Shown here: piece after piece, positions 7,068-14,832 of the stretch
Numbering within the stretch: the stretch's first letter is position 1
How the letters are laid out: each line of letters begins with the position of its first letter
DNA from: Thermomicrobiales bacterium
GTDB lineage: Bacteria; Chloroflexota; Chloroflexia; Thermomicrobiales; CADCWN01
Direction: 5' to 3'
Length of the DNA stretch: 32,829 nt
NCBI GenBank assembly: GCA_030446685.1
Contig: JAUJMV010000038.1
Span: 1 to 32,829, forward strand
Made by a program: the position numbers and the translations under genes
The notes under the pieces: model-generated
Seen by the model: only the letters and a program-made list of their open reading frames with translations
Database searches by the model: none
What the model was told of the DNA's origin: nothing

Positions 7068-8335
7068 CTACTGCCAGTCGCAGACCAGCGTCGTCAGGCG
7101 CTTGCGGATGGTCGTCGCCCCCGCCGGCGCCGGCGGCTCCGCCCCGCGCGGGTAGGCCCGGATCCGCAGCCGCCCCTCGCCCGGCCGCCCGGCGGCGTCC
7201 CAGGCGGCGAGCTGTTCGAGGAGCTGCCGCGCCAGTGCGCCGTCCGGGCCGTAAGCGCGGACGGCGACCGGGACCGCCGGGCCGTCGCCGTCCCCGCCGG
7301 CAGTCGGCGGCGTCCGATCGGGGGACGCGCCAGCAGCGCCAGACTGGCGCCGTCGCGGAGGCCGATCGTCGCGCGGAACTGGCCCGCCACGCCGCCGAGG
7401 TCGGGGAATGGGGCGTCGTCCGCCGCCGCCCCGAGCGCGAAGAGGCTGCAGAAGCGGTCGGTCCGCAGCTCCAGCCAGGTCGCCAGCCCCGACCCCAGCA
7501 GCTCGCGCGGCGTCAGCGCGACCGGCGCCGGCTCGTCGCGCGCCGGCCCCCGAGCGTCGCCTCCAGCGCCGCCGGATCGACCCCGCCCGGATCGCCCGTC
7601 ACCAGGTTCCACCGCCCCTCCGGGCCGAACCAGACGCTCGTCCCCGACCCGGCGAGCGCCCCCGCAGGGGCATGAAGACCACCCCGCCGCGCGCCGAGAC
7701 GCTCGCCAGGCCGCCGTCGGCGCGCTCGAACGCCACCAGCTTCTGCCCGACCTTGAGGACCAACGGCAGCAGCAGCCGGCCCCCGCCGCCAGTTGCGCGA
7801 TCCAGGCCGGCGCGATCTCCCCCGCCCCCACCGTCAGGACGATCCGGTCGTAGGGGGCGCCGGCCGCGTGCCCCTCCGCCCCGTCGCCGCGGATCACCTC
7901 GACCCGCCCGAGGCCCGCCGCCGCCAGCCCCGCCCGCGCGCCGGCCACGATGTCCTCGTCGTAATCGACCGCGACGACCCGCCCGCGCTCCCCGACGATT
8001 CGCGCGATCAGCGCCGCGTTGTACCCCGTCCCCGCGCCGATCTCCAGCACGCGCTGGCCCGGCGCCAGTCCGAGCTGTTCGAGCATCCCCGCCATGACCG
8101 TCGGCTGCGACGACGAACTGATCGACTCGTCCCCCCGGCGCTTCGTCGGGATCGCGTCGTCGCGGTAGACCTGCTCGGGTGGCACGCCCGGCAGGAAGAG
8201 GTGGCGCGGCACCGCGCGGAACGCCGCCTCGACCGGCGCGGAGCGGATCGCGCCCGCGCGCTTCAGACCGTCGACCAGCGCCTGGTGCAGCGCGCCCACC
8301 CTGGCGTCGCCCCCGGTCGTAGCGGCACCCTCCAT
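7068..8335 (-). pseudogene. Protein-L-isoaspartate methyltransferase-like protein, four frameshifts
   Basis: The ATG at 8335 opens a frame with the PCMT features: RAVPRHLFLP (about residues 41-50), SSSQPTVMAGML and the SAM-binding motif VLEIGAGTGYNAAL. The reading frame then breaks at four places: 7780-7784, 7659-7663, 7547-7551 and 7320-7324. Each is a run of exactly five C or G, and adding one base to each restores a continuous protein. The restored parts read GGRLLLPLVLKVGQ, GTSVWFGPEGRW, GPARDEPAPVALTPRELL and finally TTLVCDWQ at the stop 7068-7070. The restored product has about 420 residues, long for PCMT and with a C-terminal extension. The family methylates isoaspartyl residues to repair aged proteins. 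The gene follows the XRE regulator at 8366 with a 30-bp gap. It is either a decayed gene or a good gene with uncalled homopolymer bases. Confidence 0.75.
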
Positions 8336-8365
8336 AGAACCGTCCCGCCCTTCCCTGCCCGTCGC

Positions 8366-8869
8366 TCAGCGCACCGCCGCCCGGTCGCCCAACTCCTCGC
8401 TGTCCTGATCGTCGTTCGCCATCGCCACGGCACGCGGTGGGGGCGTCGGGAGCGGTGCGGCCTGTCGGCACGATAGCAGCCGGTCGCGATCCCCTGCGGC
8501 GTCGCGCGGTTGGGAAGGTATTCGTCGCGCGGGCAGGCGCGAGAGCAGGACATCCTGCTCGCTCGCGCGCCCCGCCCCTTGTTCGACTTGAAGAAAGAGT
8601 TGGGCAAGCGACAGCCCCAGGCCGTCGGCGAGTTTACCGGCCGTCTCGATGGTGATCGTCTTCTCGCCGCGCTCGATCGCCCCAACGTAGGTCCGGTGCA
8701 GCCCGCAGCATTCCGCGAAGGCTTCCTGCGACAGTTGCATCTCGCGGCGCAGGCGGCGCACGAGCCCGCCCACCCGGCGCGTCAGAGACTCCACCTCGTC
8801 TGGCCGGGCGATTACCCGGCGCGAAGCCGCACGCACGCTTGCGACCTGGTCGCCCAAGTCTCCAGTCAT
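8366..8869 (-). CDS. XRE-family helix-turn-helix regulator
   Basis: The ATG at 8869 is chosen because GGGAGGTG lies just upstream; an in-frame ATG 11 codons earlier (8902) has a poorer site. The 167-residue protein has an HTH_3 domain at about residues 30-93, with MQLSQEAFAECCGLHRTYVG and AIERGEKTITIETAGKLADG, the standard XRE recognition region. An N-terminal arm of about 30 residues and a Pro/Arg-rich disordered C-terminus with an acidic end (NDDQDSEELGD) flank it. It is cytosolic and probably binds DNA as a dimer. It shares a strand and a 30-bp gap with the broken methyltransferase, so it may be autoregulatory or control that gene. The effector is unknown. Confidence 0.85.
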   Translation of the reverse strand: MTGDLGDQVASVRAASRRVIARPDEVESLTRRVGGLVRRLRREMQLSQEAFAECCGLHRTYVGAIERGEKTITIETAGKLADGLGLSLAQLFLQVEQGAGRASEQDVLLSRLPARRIPSQPRDAAGDRDRLLSCRQAAPLPTPPPRAVAMANDDQDSEELGDRAAVR

Positions 8870-9025
8870 CGGCACCTCCCGCTCACTCGCTTGCACGAGC
8901 ATAACTTGGCTGTGCCGATCGGTCTACATTCTAGAGATAGCTCCCGGAACCGGCCGGTGTACGAGGCTGGGCTCTATGGCTGCCGACGGTGCGGGACAGT
9001 ATGCAGGGGCGCGACCCACAAGCGG

Positions 9026-9060
9026 GCGGGCCGCGACAATTCGCGGTTGTCGCGGCCCGC
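9026..9060 (-). terminator. 14-bp perfect hairpin at the end of the MFS operon
   Basis: GCGGGCCGCGACAA at 9026-9039 pairs perfectly with 9047-9060 around a 7-nt loop. The right arm touches the MFS stop codon (9060-9062). No clear U-tract follows on the minus strand. It most likely ends the sigma-MFS transcript. Confidence 0.65.
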
Positions 9061-10334
9061 TATGCCATCGGCGTCGTCGCCGGCTGCTCGCCGCGTTCCG
9101 GCAGTTCGCGCAACGTCCGCAGGGGCGAGTACCAGAACACGACCGGCAATGCGAACGCCAGCGTCGTCGCCACGCCCAGGGTCCCCCGCAGGCCGATCCG
9201 CTCGCCGAGCAGGCCGCCGAGCAGGCCGCCGAGCGGCGCGGTGCTCCAGGCGATGAAACGGATGCTCGCGTTCACGCGACCGAGCAGGCGGTCGGGCGTG
9301 ATCGCCTGCCGCAGGCTGACGCTGTTGATGGCATTGATCTGCCCGGTGATGCCGCCGAGCAGGTTCGCGCCGGCCAGCAACGGGACCACCACGGCCAATG
9401 GCCCGCCGGCCAGGGGCAACGCCAGCCGCGTGAGGCTGAAGACCACCGCCCCACCAATCAGGATGCGCCCGACGCCGAACCGCCGTCCCAGCCGCTCGGT
9501 CAGCAGCGCGCCGAGGAGGAAGCCCGGCCCGGCGGCGGCGAGGACGACGCCGACGAGCGCCGGTGTGAGGCGCAGCTCGCGCGTCACGAATAGGAGGAAG
9601 ATTGTTGCCTGGATGCCCAGGCTGAGATTGATGACGGCCGGCGTGAGCGCGAGGGCGCGGAGGGTCGCATTCCCGACGACCACGCGCAGCCCCTCACCGA
9701 TGTCGTCTCGGATGCGCTGTCGCCGGTCGCGCGGGACCGGTGGCGGCTCGACCGTCCGGATCAGCGACAGGAACAGCGCCGAGATCAGGAAGGAGACGGC
9801 GTCGAGGAGGATGGCGAACGGCGCGGTGGCGAGCTGCACCAGCGTGCCCGCCAATCCCGGCCCGGCGATCGACGCGACGGAGAAGCTAACCTCGAGCTTG
9901 CTGTTGCCCTCGACAAGCTGTTCCCGCCGCACCAGTGCTGGCAGGAAGGACAAGTAAGCGACATCGAAGCAGACCGTGAACACACCAACGAGGAAGCCGA
10001 TGACATACACGACCTCCATCCTCAGTAGGCCAAAGGCAGCGGCGAGAGGAACCGCGCCGAGGGACAGCGCGCGCCCGAGGTCTGCCCCGAGCAAGATCGG
10101 GCGGCGTCGCGCACGGTCGATCCGGGCCCCGATGAACAACCCCAGGAGTAACGCTGGGGCGGTCTGAAACACCCGTAGCAACCCCATCTGCGCCGGCGAG
10201 GCATCCACGGCCAGGACCGCTACGAAGGGCAGCGCGAGCAACGTGATCTGCGAGCCGAAGAGCGAGACCGTCTGCCCCGCCCAGAGCTTGAGGAAGTCCG
10301 GGTGTCGCCAGAGCCCCGTGAACCGCCCCCGCAT
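9060..10334 (-). CDS. MFS exporter (EntS/MFS_3-like)
   Basis: The 424-residue protein starts at an ATG 3 bp after the stop of the sigma/F1-beta fusion gene (TGA-CCG-ATG), so the two are co-transcribed and probably translationally coupled. It opens with RHPDFLKLWAGQTVSLFGSQ, the usual N-terminus of MFS_3 exporters related to enterobactin exporter EntS and macrolide efflux proteins. About 12 hydrophobic helices follow, with GARIDRARRRPIL in the A-motif loop (about residues 68-80) and the related TERLGRRFGVGRIL half-way through. Such proteins export siderophores or drugs using the proton gradient. The coupling suggests that the upstream regulator and the transporter act in one response. The substrate is unknown. 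Confidence 0.85.
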   Translation of the reverse strand: MRGRFTGLWRHPDFLKLWAGQTVSLFGSQITLLALPFVAVLAVDASPAQMGLLRVFQTAPALLLGLFIGARIDRARRRPILLGADLGRALSLGAVPLAAAFGLLRMEVVYVIGFLVGVFTVCFDVAYLSFLPALVRREQLVEGNSKLEVSFSVASIAGPGLAGTLVQLATAPFAILLDAVSFLISALFLSLIRTVEPPPVPRDRRQRIRDDIGEGLRVVVGNATLRALALTPAVINLSLGIQATIFLLFVTRELRLTPALVGVVLAAAGPGFLLGALLTERLGRRFGVGRILIGGAVVFSLTRLALPLAGGPLAVVVPLLAGANLLGGITGQINAINSVSLRQAITPDRLLGRVNASIRFIAWSTAPLGGLLGGLLGERIGLRGTLGVATTLAFALPVVFWYSPLRTLRELPERGEQPATTPMA

Positions 10335-10337
10335 CGG

Positions 10338-11924
10338 TCAGCTGTCGCCGCGCCCGCCCGCCCCCTCCACCACCTCCTCCAGCGTGCCGCGCAGCAGGAA
10401 CGCCTCCTCGGGCAGCCCATCGTAGGTGCCGCTCAGGATCGCCCGGCAGTCCGCGATCGTCTGCTCGCGGCTGACGAACTGGCCGGGTTGTCCCGTCCAC
10501 GGCTCGGCGACGAACATCGGCTGCGTGAGGAAGCGCCGGAACCGCTCGGCCCGCGCCACGATCGCGCCGTCCTCTGTCTCCGTCGCCTGCCGGAGCAGGC
10601 GCCACGCCGCCTGTGCCACGTCGTAGTGCTCCCGCCCCACGAGGGCCGGGTCGAGGAAGCGCGAGCTGGACCGGAGCGGATCGACCGCCGGGAAGAACCC
10701 AGCCGTGGCCAGGTCGCGCGACAGGTAGAGGACCGTGTCGAGCGCCGCCGGCGGTTGCCCGGCGGCCAGCGCGCGCGGGTCATCGATCGGGACGATCATC
10801 GACCGCGTGAAGTCGTACCCCGGCGGGAAAGTCGCGCGCAGCAGGGCGACTTCGGCGCCGGGTTGCACGAAGTTGAAGAACGCGACGCCGGCCCGCGCGT
10901 CGGCGAGGTTGTGCGCCAGCTCGTCCACCAGGACGATCTTCCCCGCGCCCATGTCGCCGGCCAGCCCGATCGTGCTGTTGGCGGCGCACGGGTAGAACAG
11001 ATCGATCACTTTCAGCCCCGTCGTCAGGATCGCCGGTTCGCCCGCCGGCGCCGCGCCGCCCAGCACCGCTATGATCGCCGCCACCTGCTCCCGGTCGACG
11101 GCCCGGTCGACCGGCTGGCCGGTGTCCACGATCGCCGTCCCCGCCGCCAGCCCCGCCTGCCCGGCCCCGGAGAGGGCGATACCGCGCACCACTCCGTCGC
11201 CGAGGTGCTGGGCGACCTGCACGGCAACGCCCGCCTCGCCGCCGACGGTCAGCACCGTCAGGACTGGCGGGACGGCCTCGGGGGCGAAGCGCGCCTCGAC
11301 GACCGGCCCCCGCGCCTGGACGATCCGGCCGACCCCCTCCGCGAAGTCGTCCGGCAGACCGTTCTGCTTCAGCGTATCCCGGGCCATCGGCAGTACCCCC
11401 CCTTGCAGTTCGGCGGTCAGGCGCTTGCGCGCCGCGTGCAGCCGGTTGTTGACCGTGGTGACCGGCAGGTCGAGGAAGGCCGCGACCTCCCGCTGCGAGT
11501 AGTCCCCCAGGTAGAAGAGCGCCGCGGCCTCGCGCTGGCCCGGCGGCAGCGCGTCGATCGCGGTCAGCACCCGGTCGAGCGCGTCCCGCTCCTCCGCCCG
11601 CCGCTCGGGACCGGGTTCCGTCGTCGCCACGCCGCTCGCCCGGTCCAGCGGGACGGTCTCGACGCGCCGCCCCCGCAGCAGGCGCAGGCACTGGTGGCGC
11701 ACGATGCCGCGCAGCCAGGCGGGGAACTGCTCCGGCTCGCGCAGCCGGTCGAGGCCGAAGTAGGCCGCGACGAACGCCTGCTGCACGGCGTCCTGCGCCA
11801 GGTGGAAGTCGCGCAGGATCGCGAAGGCGTAGCCGAACGCCATGTCCTGGTGGCGGCGCACCAGTTCGGCGAACGCCGGCCCATCCCCCGCCCCCGCCGC
11901 GCTGACCAGTGCCCGCAGTTCCAC
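10338..11924 (-). CDS. ECF-type sigma factor fused to a degenerate F1-ATPase beta-like domain
   Basis: The GTG at 11924 gives 528 residues and starts right at sigma region 2; the open frame extends further upstream, but that part is Arg-rich and featureless. Residues 13-80 are sigma70 region 2 (FAELVRRHQDMAFGYAF, AVQQAFVAAY). Residues 113-172 are region 4 (LPPGQREAAALFYLGDYS, VTTVNNRLHAARKRL). From about 197 the protein matches the F1-ATP synthase beta subunit in order: GRIVQARGPVVEARF, VAQHLGDGVVRGIAL (237-251), TTGLKVIDLFYP (301-312), GDMGAGKI (323-330) for the P-loop GGAGVGKT, YLSRDLATAGFFPAVDPL, SRFLDPALVGREHYDVA, FLTQPMFVAEPWTG and LPEEAFLLRGTLEEVVE. About 80-110 residues between the P-loop and YLSRD are missing, including the catalytic Glu and Walker B. 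The P-loop Thr is Ile, and most of the DELSEED helix is gone. ATP hydrolysis is therefore unlikely; a sensor or scaffold role is inferred. The frame is continuous. Confidence 0.85.
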   Translation of the reverse strand: MELRALVSAAGAGDGPAFAELVRRHQDMAFGYAFAILRDFHLAQDAVQQAFVAAYFGLDRLREPEQFPAWLRGIVRHQCLRLLRGRRVETVPLDRASGVATTEPGPERRAEERDALDRVLTAIDALPPGQREAAALFYLGDYSQREVAAFLDLPVTTVNNRLHAARKRLTAELQGGVLPMARDTLKQNGLPDDFAEGVGRIVQARGPVVEARFAPEAVPPVLTVLTVGGEAGVAVQVAQHLGDGVVRGIALSGAGQAGLAAGTAIVDTGQPVDRAVDREQVAAIIAVLGGAAPAGEPAILTTGLKVIDLFYPCAANSTIGLAGDMGAGKIVLVDELAHNLADARAGVAFFNFVQPGAEVALLRATFPPGYDFTRSMIVPIDDPRALAAGQPPAALDTVLYLSRDLATAGFFPAVDPLRSSSRFLDPALVGREHYDVAQAAWRLLRQATETEDGAIVARAERFRRFLTQPMFVAEPWTGQPGQFVSREQTIADCRAILSGTYDGLPEEAFLLRGTLEEVVEGAGGRGDS

Positions 11925-12188
11925 CCGTGGCGCCCTTTCGGAGTCGTCGATCGTCAGTAGGACGGGGGCGCTTCGCTGCTGCCGCCCGCCGCTGCGGCCG
12001 TCCCCGCGTCGCGACCGGCCCCGCCGCGTCGGCCTCACCCGCCGCGCGGCCCCAATGGTAAGTGCCATCTTCGCGCGCCGAGCTTTATTGGTGTTCGCCG
12101 TCTCGTTGCGCCGGTGTCTCTGGCCGCATCGCCCGCCCCCCATGGCGTGTCCCGGCGCATGGACTAGAGGAGGCTACCGGCTGCCCTC

Positions 12189-12292
12189 GTCATCCTGAGC
12201 CGCGGCGAAGGATCGGCTTCTGTGGCACCGGAGGAGGACGTCCGCCAGGCGGGTGCGATGGAGACCGATCCTTCGCCGCGGCTCAGGATGAC
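12189..12292. repeat. Perfect 28-bp inverted repeat of the TCATCCTGAGC type
   Basis: Arms at 12189-12216 and 12265-12292 are perfect reverse complements around a 48-nt spacer. Each arm carries TCATCCTGAGC, an internal CCGCGG and GCGAAGGATC. Sequences of this type recur as dispersed intergenic repeats in several high-GC bacterial groups (from general knowledge, not checked here). Confidence 0.85.
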
Positions 12293-12373
12293 AAGGACAG
12301 CGGGCGGCGTGTCCCCCTGCGCGAGTCACTGTGTTTGGGGTGCGACTGCCCGCCAGTCCCGCACGCAACAGAA

Positions 12374-12401
12374 GGCCGCGGCAAATCTCCCTGCCGCGGC
12401 C
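12374..12401 (-). terminator. Hairpin downstream of accB
   Basis: GGCCGCGGCA and TGCCGCGGCC form a perfect 10-bp stem with an 8-nt loop. It lies 37 bp beyond the accB stop on the minus strand. The U-tract is weak. Confidence 0.5.
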
Positions 12402-12438
12402 CCGCCGCTCGGTATCCGCATGTGAACGCCGCCGGGTG

Positions 12439-12930
12439 CTACTCGCCGCCGCCCGGTTCCACGCGCAGCAGCGGCTGCCCGTACTCGACCGGCTGCCCGT
12501 CGGCCGCGAAGAACTCCGCGACGACCCCGGAGCATTCCGCCGGGATCTCGTTCATGATCTTCATCGCCTCGATGATGCCGATCGTCTGGCCCGGCTCGAC
12601 CAGGTCGCCGATCTCGACGAAGGGCGGCTCGCCGGGGGCGGGGGCGTGGTAGAAGGTGCCGATCATCGGCGCGACGATCACCGCCCCTTCCGCGATCGGC
12701 ATGGCCTCCTCGACGGTGAGCTGGGCGACGGCCGGGGCGCTCGCGACCGCCAGGCCGCCGGCGCTGTGCGCCCGCAGCCGGATCTTCACCGCCGCCGTCT
12801 CCAGACTGAGGTCGGCGATGCCGCCGCGCCCCATCATCTCGATCAGCGCGCCCAACTCGGCGGTCAGCCCGCTCGGCAGCCCGCCCGCGGCCTCCCCGTC
12901 CATCCCCATCTTCCCGTTCCGCCCCGACAC
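12439..12930 (-). CDS. accB: Acetyl-CoA carboxylase biotin carboxyl carrier protein
   Basis: The GTG at 12930 has GAGGAG 6 nt upstream, provided by a heptamer repeat; later ATGs (residues 8 and 10) are possible. The 163-residue length is normal for AccB. An N-terminal alpha-helical part (about residues 18-53) is followed by an Ala/Pro-rich linker and a biotinyl domain at about 84-158. The biotinylation site EAMKIMNE has Lys124, and APMIGTFYHAPAPGEPPFVE is the usual start of the domain with its protruding thumb. It carries carboxybiotin between biotin carboxylase and carboxyltransferase in fatty-acid synthesis. It is third in an aminopeptidase-efp-accB run, a common bacterial order. accC is not found next to it in this window. 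Confidence 0.95.
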   Translation of the reverse strand: MSGRNGKMGMDGEAAGGLPSGLTAELGALIEMMGRGGIADLSLETAAVKIRLRAHSAGGLAVASAPAVAQLTVEEAMPIAEGAVIVAPMIGTFYHAPAPGEPPFVEIGDLVEPGQTIGIIEAMKIMNEIPAECSGVVAEFFAADGQPVEYGQPLLRVEPGGGE

Positions 12931-12936
12931 CGCCCA

Positions 12937-12957
12937 CTCCTCAGTCCTCAGTCCTCC
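12937..12957. repeat. Single heptamer-repeat arm acting as the accB leader
   Basis: AGTCCTC-type units repeat about three times in the 28-bp efp-accB gap. On the minus strand they read GGAGGACTGAGGACTGAGG and supply the Shine-Dalgarno-like bases of accB. No matching opposite arm lies nearby. Confidence 0.6.
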
Positions 12958-12958
12958 G

Positions 12959-13528
12959 CTACCCCGTGACCCGCTCCAGGTACTGCCCCGTGCGGGTGTC
13001 GACCTTGACCAGATCGCCCTCGTTGAGGAAGAGCGGGACGGTGACGACCAGCCCGGTCTCCAGCGTGGCCGGCTTGTTGCCGCCGGTCGCGGTATCGCCG
13101 CGGAAGCCCGGATCGGTCTGCGCGATCCGCAGGGTCGCGGTCACCGGCAACTCGACGTCGATCGGCTTCTCCTGGTAGGTCAGCAGATCGATCGACTCGT
13201 TCTCCTTCAAGTAGTTGACCGCGTCGCCCAGCGTCTCCTCCGGCAGCGAGAACTGCTCGTAGGACTCGGTGTCCATGAAGTGGTAGCCGTCGTCGTCATG
13301 GTAGAGGAACTGGATCGTCTGGCGCTCCAGCCGGGCCACGTTGAACCGGCTGCCGGCCTGGAACGTGCGCTCGGTCGTGGAGCCGGTGCGCAGGTTGCGC
13401 ATCGTCACGCGCACAAAGGCGCTGCCCCGCCCCTGCTTGATGTGCTGGTAGTCGGTCACCCGCACCAGCTCGTTCTCCAACTCGATCGTCAACCCCTTGC
13501 GGAGCCCCCCGGTATCGACAACTGCCAT
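12959..13528 (-). CDS. efp: Elongation factor P
   Basis: The ATG at 13528 is preceded by AAGGGGGG, and 189 residues is the standard EF-P length. Domain I has a KOW-like fold with the tip loop KQGRGSAFVR. Domains II and III follow, with DGYHFMDTESYEQFSL (about 81-96) and the C-terminal PGFRGDTATGGNKPATLETG signature (about 141-160). EF-P binds ribosomes stalled on polyproline and speeds peptide-bond formation. The modified loop residue (Lys34 in E. coli) is Arg34 here, as in EF-Ps that are rhamnosylated by EarP. No earP, epmA or epmB gene is visible in the window. The gene lies between the Xaa-Pro aminopeptidase and accB. Confidence 0.97.
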   Translation of the reverse strand: MAVVDTGGLRKGLTIELENELVRVTDYQHIKQGRGSAFVRVTMRNLRTGSTTERTFQAGSRFNVARLERQTIQFLYHDDDGYHFMDTESYEQFSLPEETLGDAVNYLKENESIDLLTYQEKPIDVELPVTATLRIAQTDPGFRGDTATGGNKPATLETGLVVTVPLFLNEGDLVKVDTRTGQYLERVTG

Positions 13529-13544
13529 CTGTCCCCCCCTTGCG

Positions 13545-13643
13545 GTAGTCGGGTAGTCGGGTAGTCAGGTAGAGGACGAGAACTTCGCGATCAACCATGC
13601 GGCCGCCACTATCAACTACCCGACTACGGGACTACCCGACTAC
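13545..13643. repeat. Inverted pair of octamer tandem repeats (GTAGTCGG word)
   Basis: The left arm 13545-13572 is GTAGTCGG repeated three times (one variant) plus GTAG. The right arm 13616-13643 has the reverse-complement units. 24 of 28 positions match across a 43-nt loop. The element fills the gap between the aminopeptidase stop and the efp start, inside the likely common transcript. Confidence 0.8.
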
Positions 13644-13650
13644 TCACTCG

Positions 13651-14742
13651 TCACACGCGCTGCTTCTCGGCCTGGCTGAGGACGCGGACGCCGCCCTCCT
13701 CGATCACCACCAGATCCTCGATGCGGCAGCCGCCCCAGTCGGGGATGTAGATCCCCGGCTCGATCGTCAGGGTCGCGCCGGCCGGCAGCGGGTCCTCGTT
13801 CCCGGCCCGCGCGCTCGGGGGCTCGTGGACGCGGACCCCGACGCCGTGCCCCAGGCCGTGGACGAAATAGTCCTCGTAGCCGGCCGCGGCGATCGCCCCG
13901 CGCGCCAGCGCGTCGGCCGCCCCGCCGGTCATCCCCGCTCGGATCCCCGCCTCCGCCGCCTCGACCGCCGCCAGCACCGCCCGGTAGACCTCGCGCGCCC
14001 GATCGGTCGGCTCGCCCAGGATCGCCGTGCGGGTCAGGTCGGCGGCGTAGCCGTCCACCCGCGCGCCCATGTCGATCGTGATCGGCAGGCCCTCGCCGAG
14101 CGGCCGGTCCCCCGGCTCGTGGTGCGGGTAGGCGCCATTCGGCCCCGCCGCGACGATCGTCGGGAAGGCGTTCGCGTCCGCGCCCGCCTCGCGCAGCGCC
14201 TGGTCGAGCAGCCAGGCCGCCTCGCGCTCGGTCTGCTCCGGCCGCAGCCGCGGCCAGACCGCCCCGAACGCCGCGTCGGTGACCGCGACCGCCCGCGCGA
14301 TCCGCGCCAGCTCGTCCTCCGACTTGATCAGCCGCAATTCGCTGACCAACTCGCCGACCGCCACCAGCTCGACCGTGCCCTTGGTCGCCTCTTCGAGCGC
14401 GTGGTAGGTCGCCACGAGGGTCGCGTTCTCCTCGAAGCCGAGCCGCCGCGCGCCGTGCCGCCCCAGCAACTCCGCGACCGTCGCCGCCAGCCCGTCCTGC
14501 TTATGGCGCTCCACCGCCTCGAACCCGACCGCCTGCGCGCGCGCCAGCTCCAGGTTCGTCGCGCCCGCGATCAGGTACGAGCCGTCGGCGGTGATCAGGA
14601 TCGCCCCGGCCGACTCGTCGGGCGGGATATCGTCGAGCGTGTAGCCACTGAGATAGAAGCGATTCGAGGGGTGGGTCACCAGCAGCGCGTCCAGCCCGCG
14701 CTCCCCCATCTTCGCGCGGAGATCGGGAATCCGCTGCGCCAT
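13651..14742 (-). CDS. Xaa-Pro aminopeptidase / M24 metallopeptidase
   Basis: The ATG at 14742 follows GGGGGAGGCG; upstream in-frame codons are rejected because they run through promoter and repeat DNA. The 363 residues match the two-domain M24B layout: a creatinase-like N-terminal domain (about 1-130, with [12 protein letters not shown]) and a pita-bread catalytic domain. The five metal ligands are visible as Asp224 and Asp235 ([16 protein letters not shown]), His299 ([13 protein letters not shown]), Glu328 (TIEPGIYIP) and Glu342 (RIEDLVVI). It removes N-terminal residues before proline or cleaves Xaa-Pro dipeptides; aminopeptidase P and prolidase cannot be separated here. It is the first gene of the run leading to efp and accB, and it is divergent from dut. 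Confidence 0.92.
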   Translation of the reverse strand: MAQRIPDLRAKMGERGLDALLVTHPSNRFYLSGYTLDDIPPDESAGAILITADGSYLIAGATNLELARAQAVGFEAVERHKQDGLAATVAELLGRHGARRLGFEENATLVATYHALEEATKGTVELVAVGELVSELRLIKSEDELARIARAVAVTDAAFGAVWPRLRPEQTEREAAWLLDQALREAGADANAFPTIVAAGPNGAYPHHEPGDRPLGEGLPITIDMGARVDGYAADLTRTAILGEPTDRAREVYRAVLAAVEAAEAGIRAGMTGGAADALARGAIAAAGYEDYFVHGLGHGVGVRVHEPPSARAGNEDPLPAGATLTIEPGIYIPDWGGCRIEDLVVIEEGGVRVLSQAEKQRV

Positions 14743-14797
14743 CGCCTCCCCCCACCATGCGCACCCCTGCCGCCGCCCGCGCGGCACGCTGCCGCCT

Positions 14798-14826
14798 ATT
14801 ATGGCGGACCGCCGGAACCGGCGCAA
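14798..14826 (-). promoter_or_regulatory. Promoter candidate for the aminopeptidase-efp-accB run
   Basis: On the minus strand, TTGCGC (14826-14821), a 17-nt spacer and CATAAT (14803-14798) fit a sigma70 promoter 56 nt before the ATG. CCGCC and GGCGG flank the -10 as a small inverted repeat. Confidence 0.5.
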
Positions 14827-14832
14827 CCGAAT

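Larger units (their letters stand above)
11925..12438. other. 514-bp gap without a convincing gene
   Basis: Open frames here are Arg-rich or repeats translated by chance. The stretch 11925-12143 lies upstream of the sigma gene and should hold its promoter, though no clear -35/-10 pair was seen. The rest holds a 28-bp perfect inverted repeat (12189-12292) and a terminator hairpin (12374-12401). Confidence 0.5.

Noticed and set aside
8884-8960. Promoter of the XRE gene at 8869 using TAGAAT on the minus strand
   Set aside because: A good -10-like box, but no plausible -35 at 16-18 nt.
10302-11960. 552-codon plus-strand frame opposite the sigma/F1-beta gene
   Set aside because: The product is Arg/Gln/Pro-rich and matches no family, while the minus strand has clear sigma and ATPase motifs.
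11925-12143. N-terminal extension of the sigma/F1-beta gene to an upstream ATG
   Set aside because: 73 Arg-rich residues with no domain; ECF sigma factors begin at region 2, which fits the GTG at 11924.
12174-12652. Small open frames through the 28-bp inverted repeat and the accB antisense strand
   Set aside because: They translate the repeat or the complement of accB and have no ribosome-binding site.
13545-13643. CRISPR-like array
   Set aside because: The units are 8-nt contiguous tandem copies in an inverted pair, with no spacers and no cas genes.
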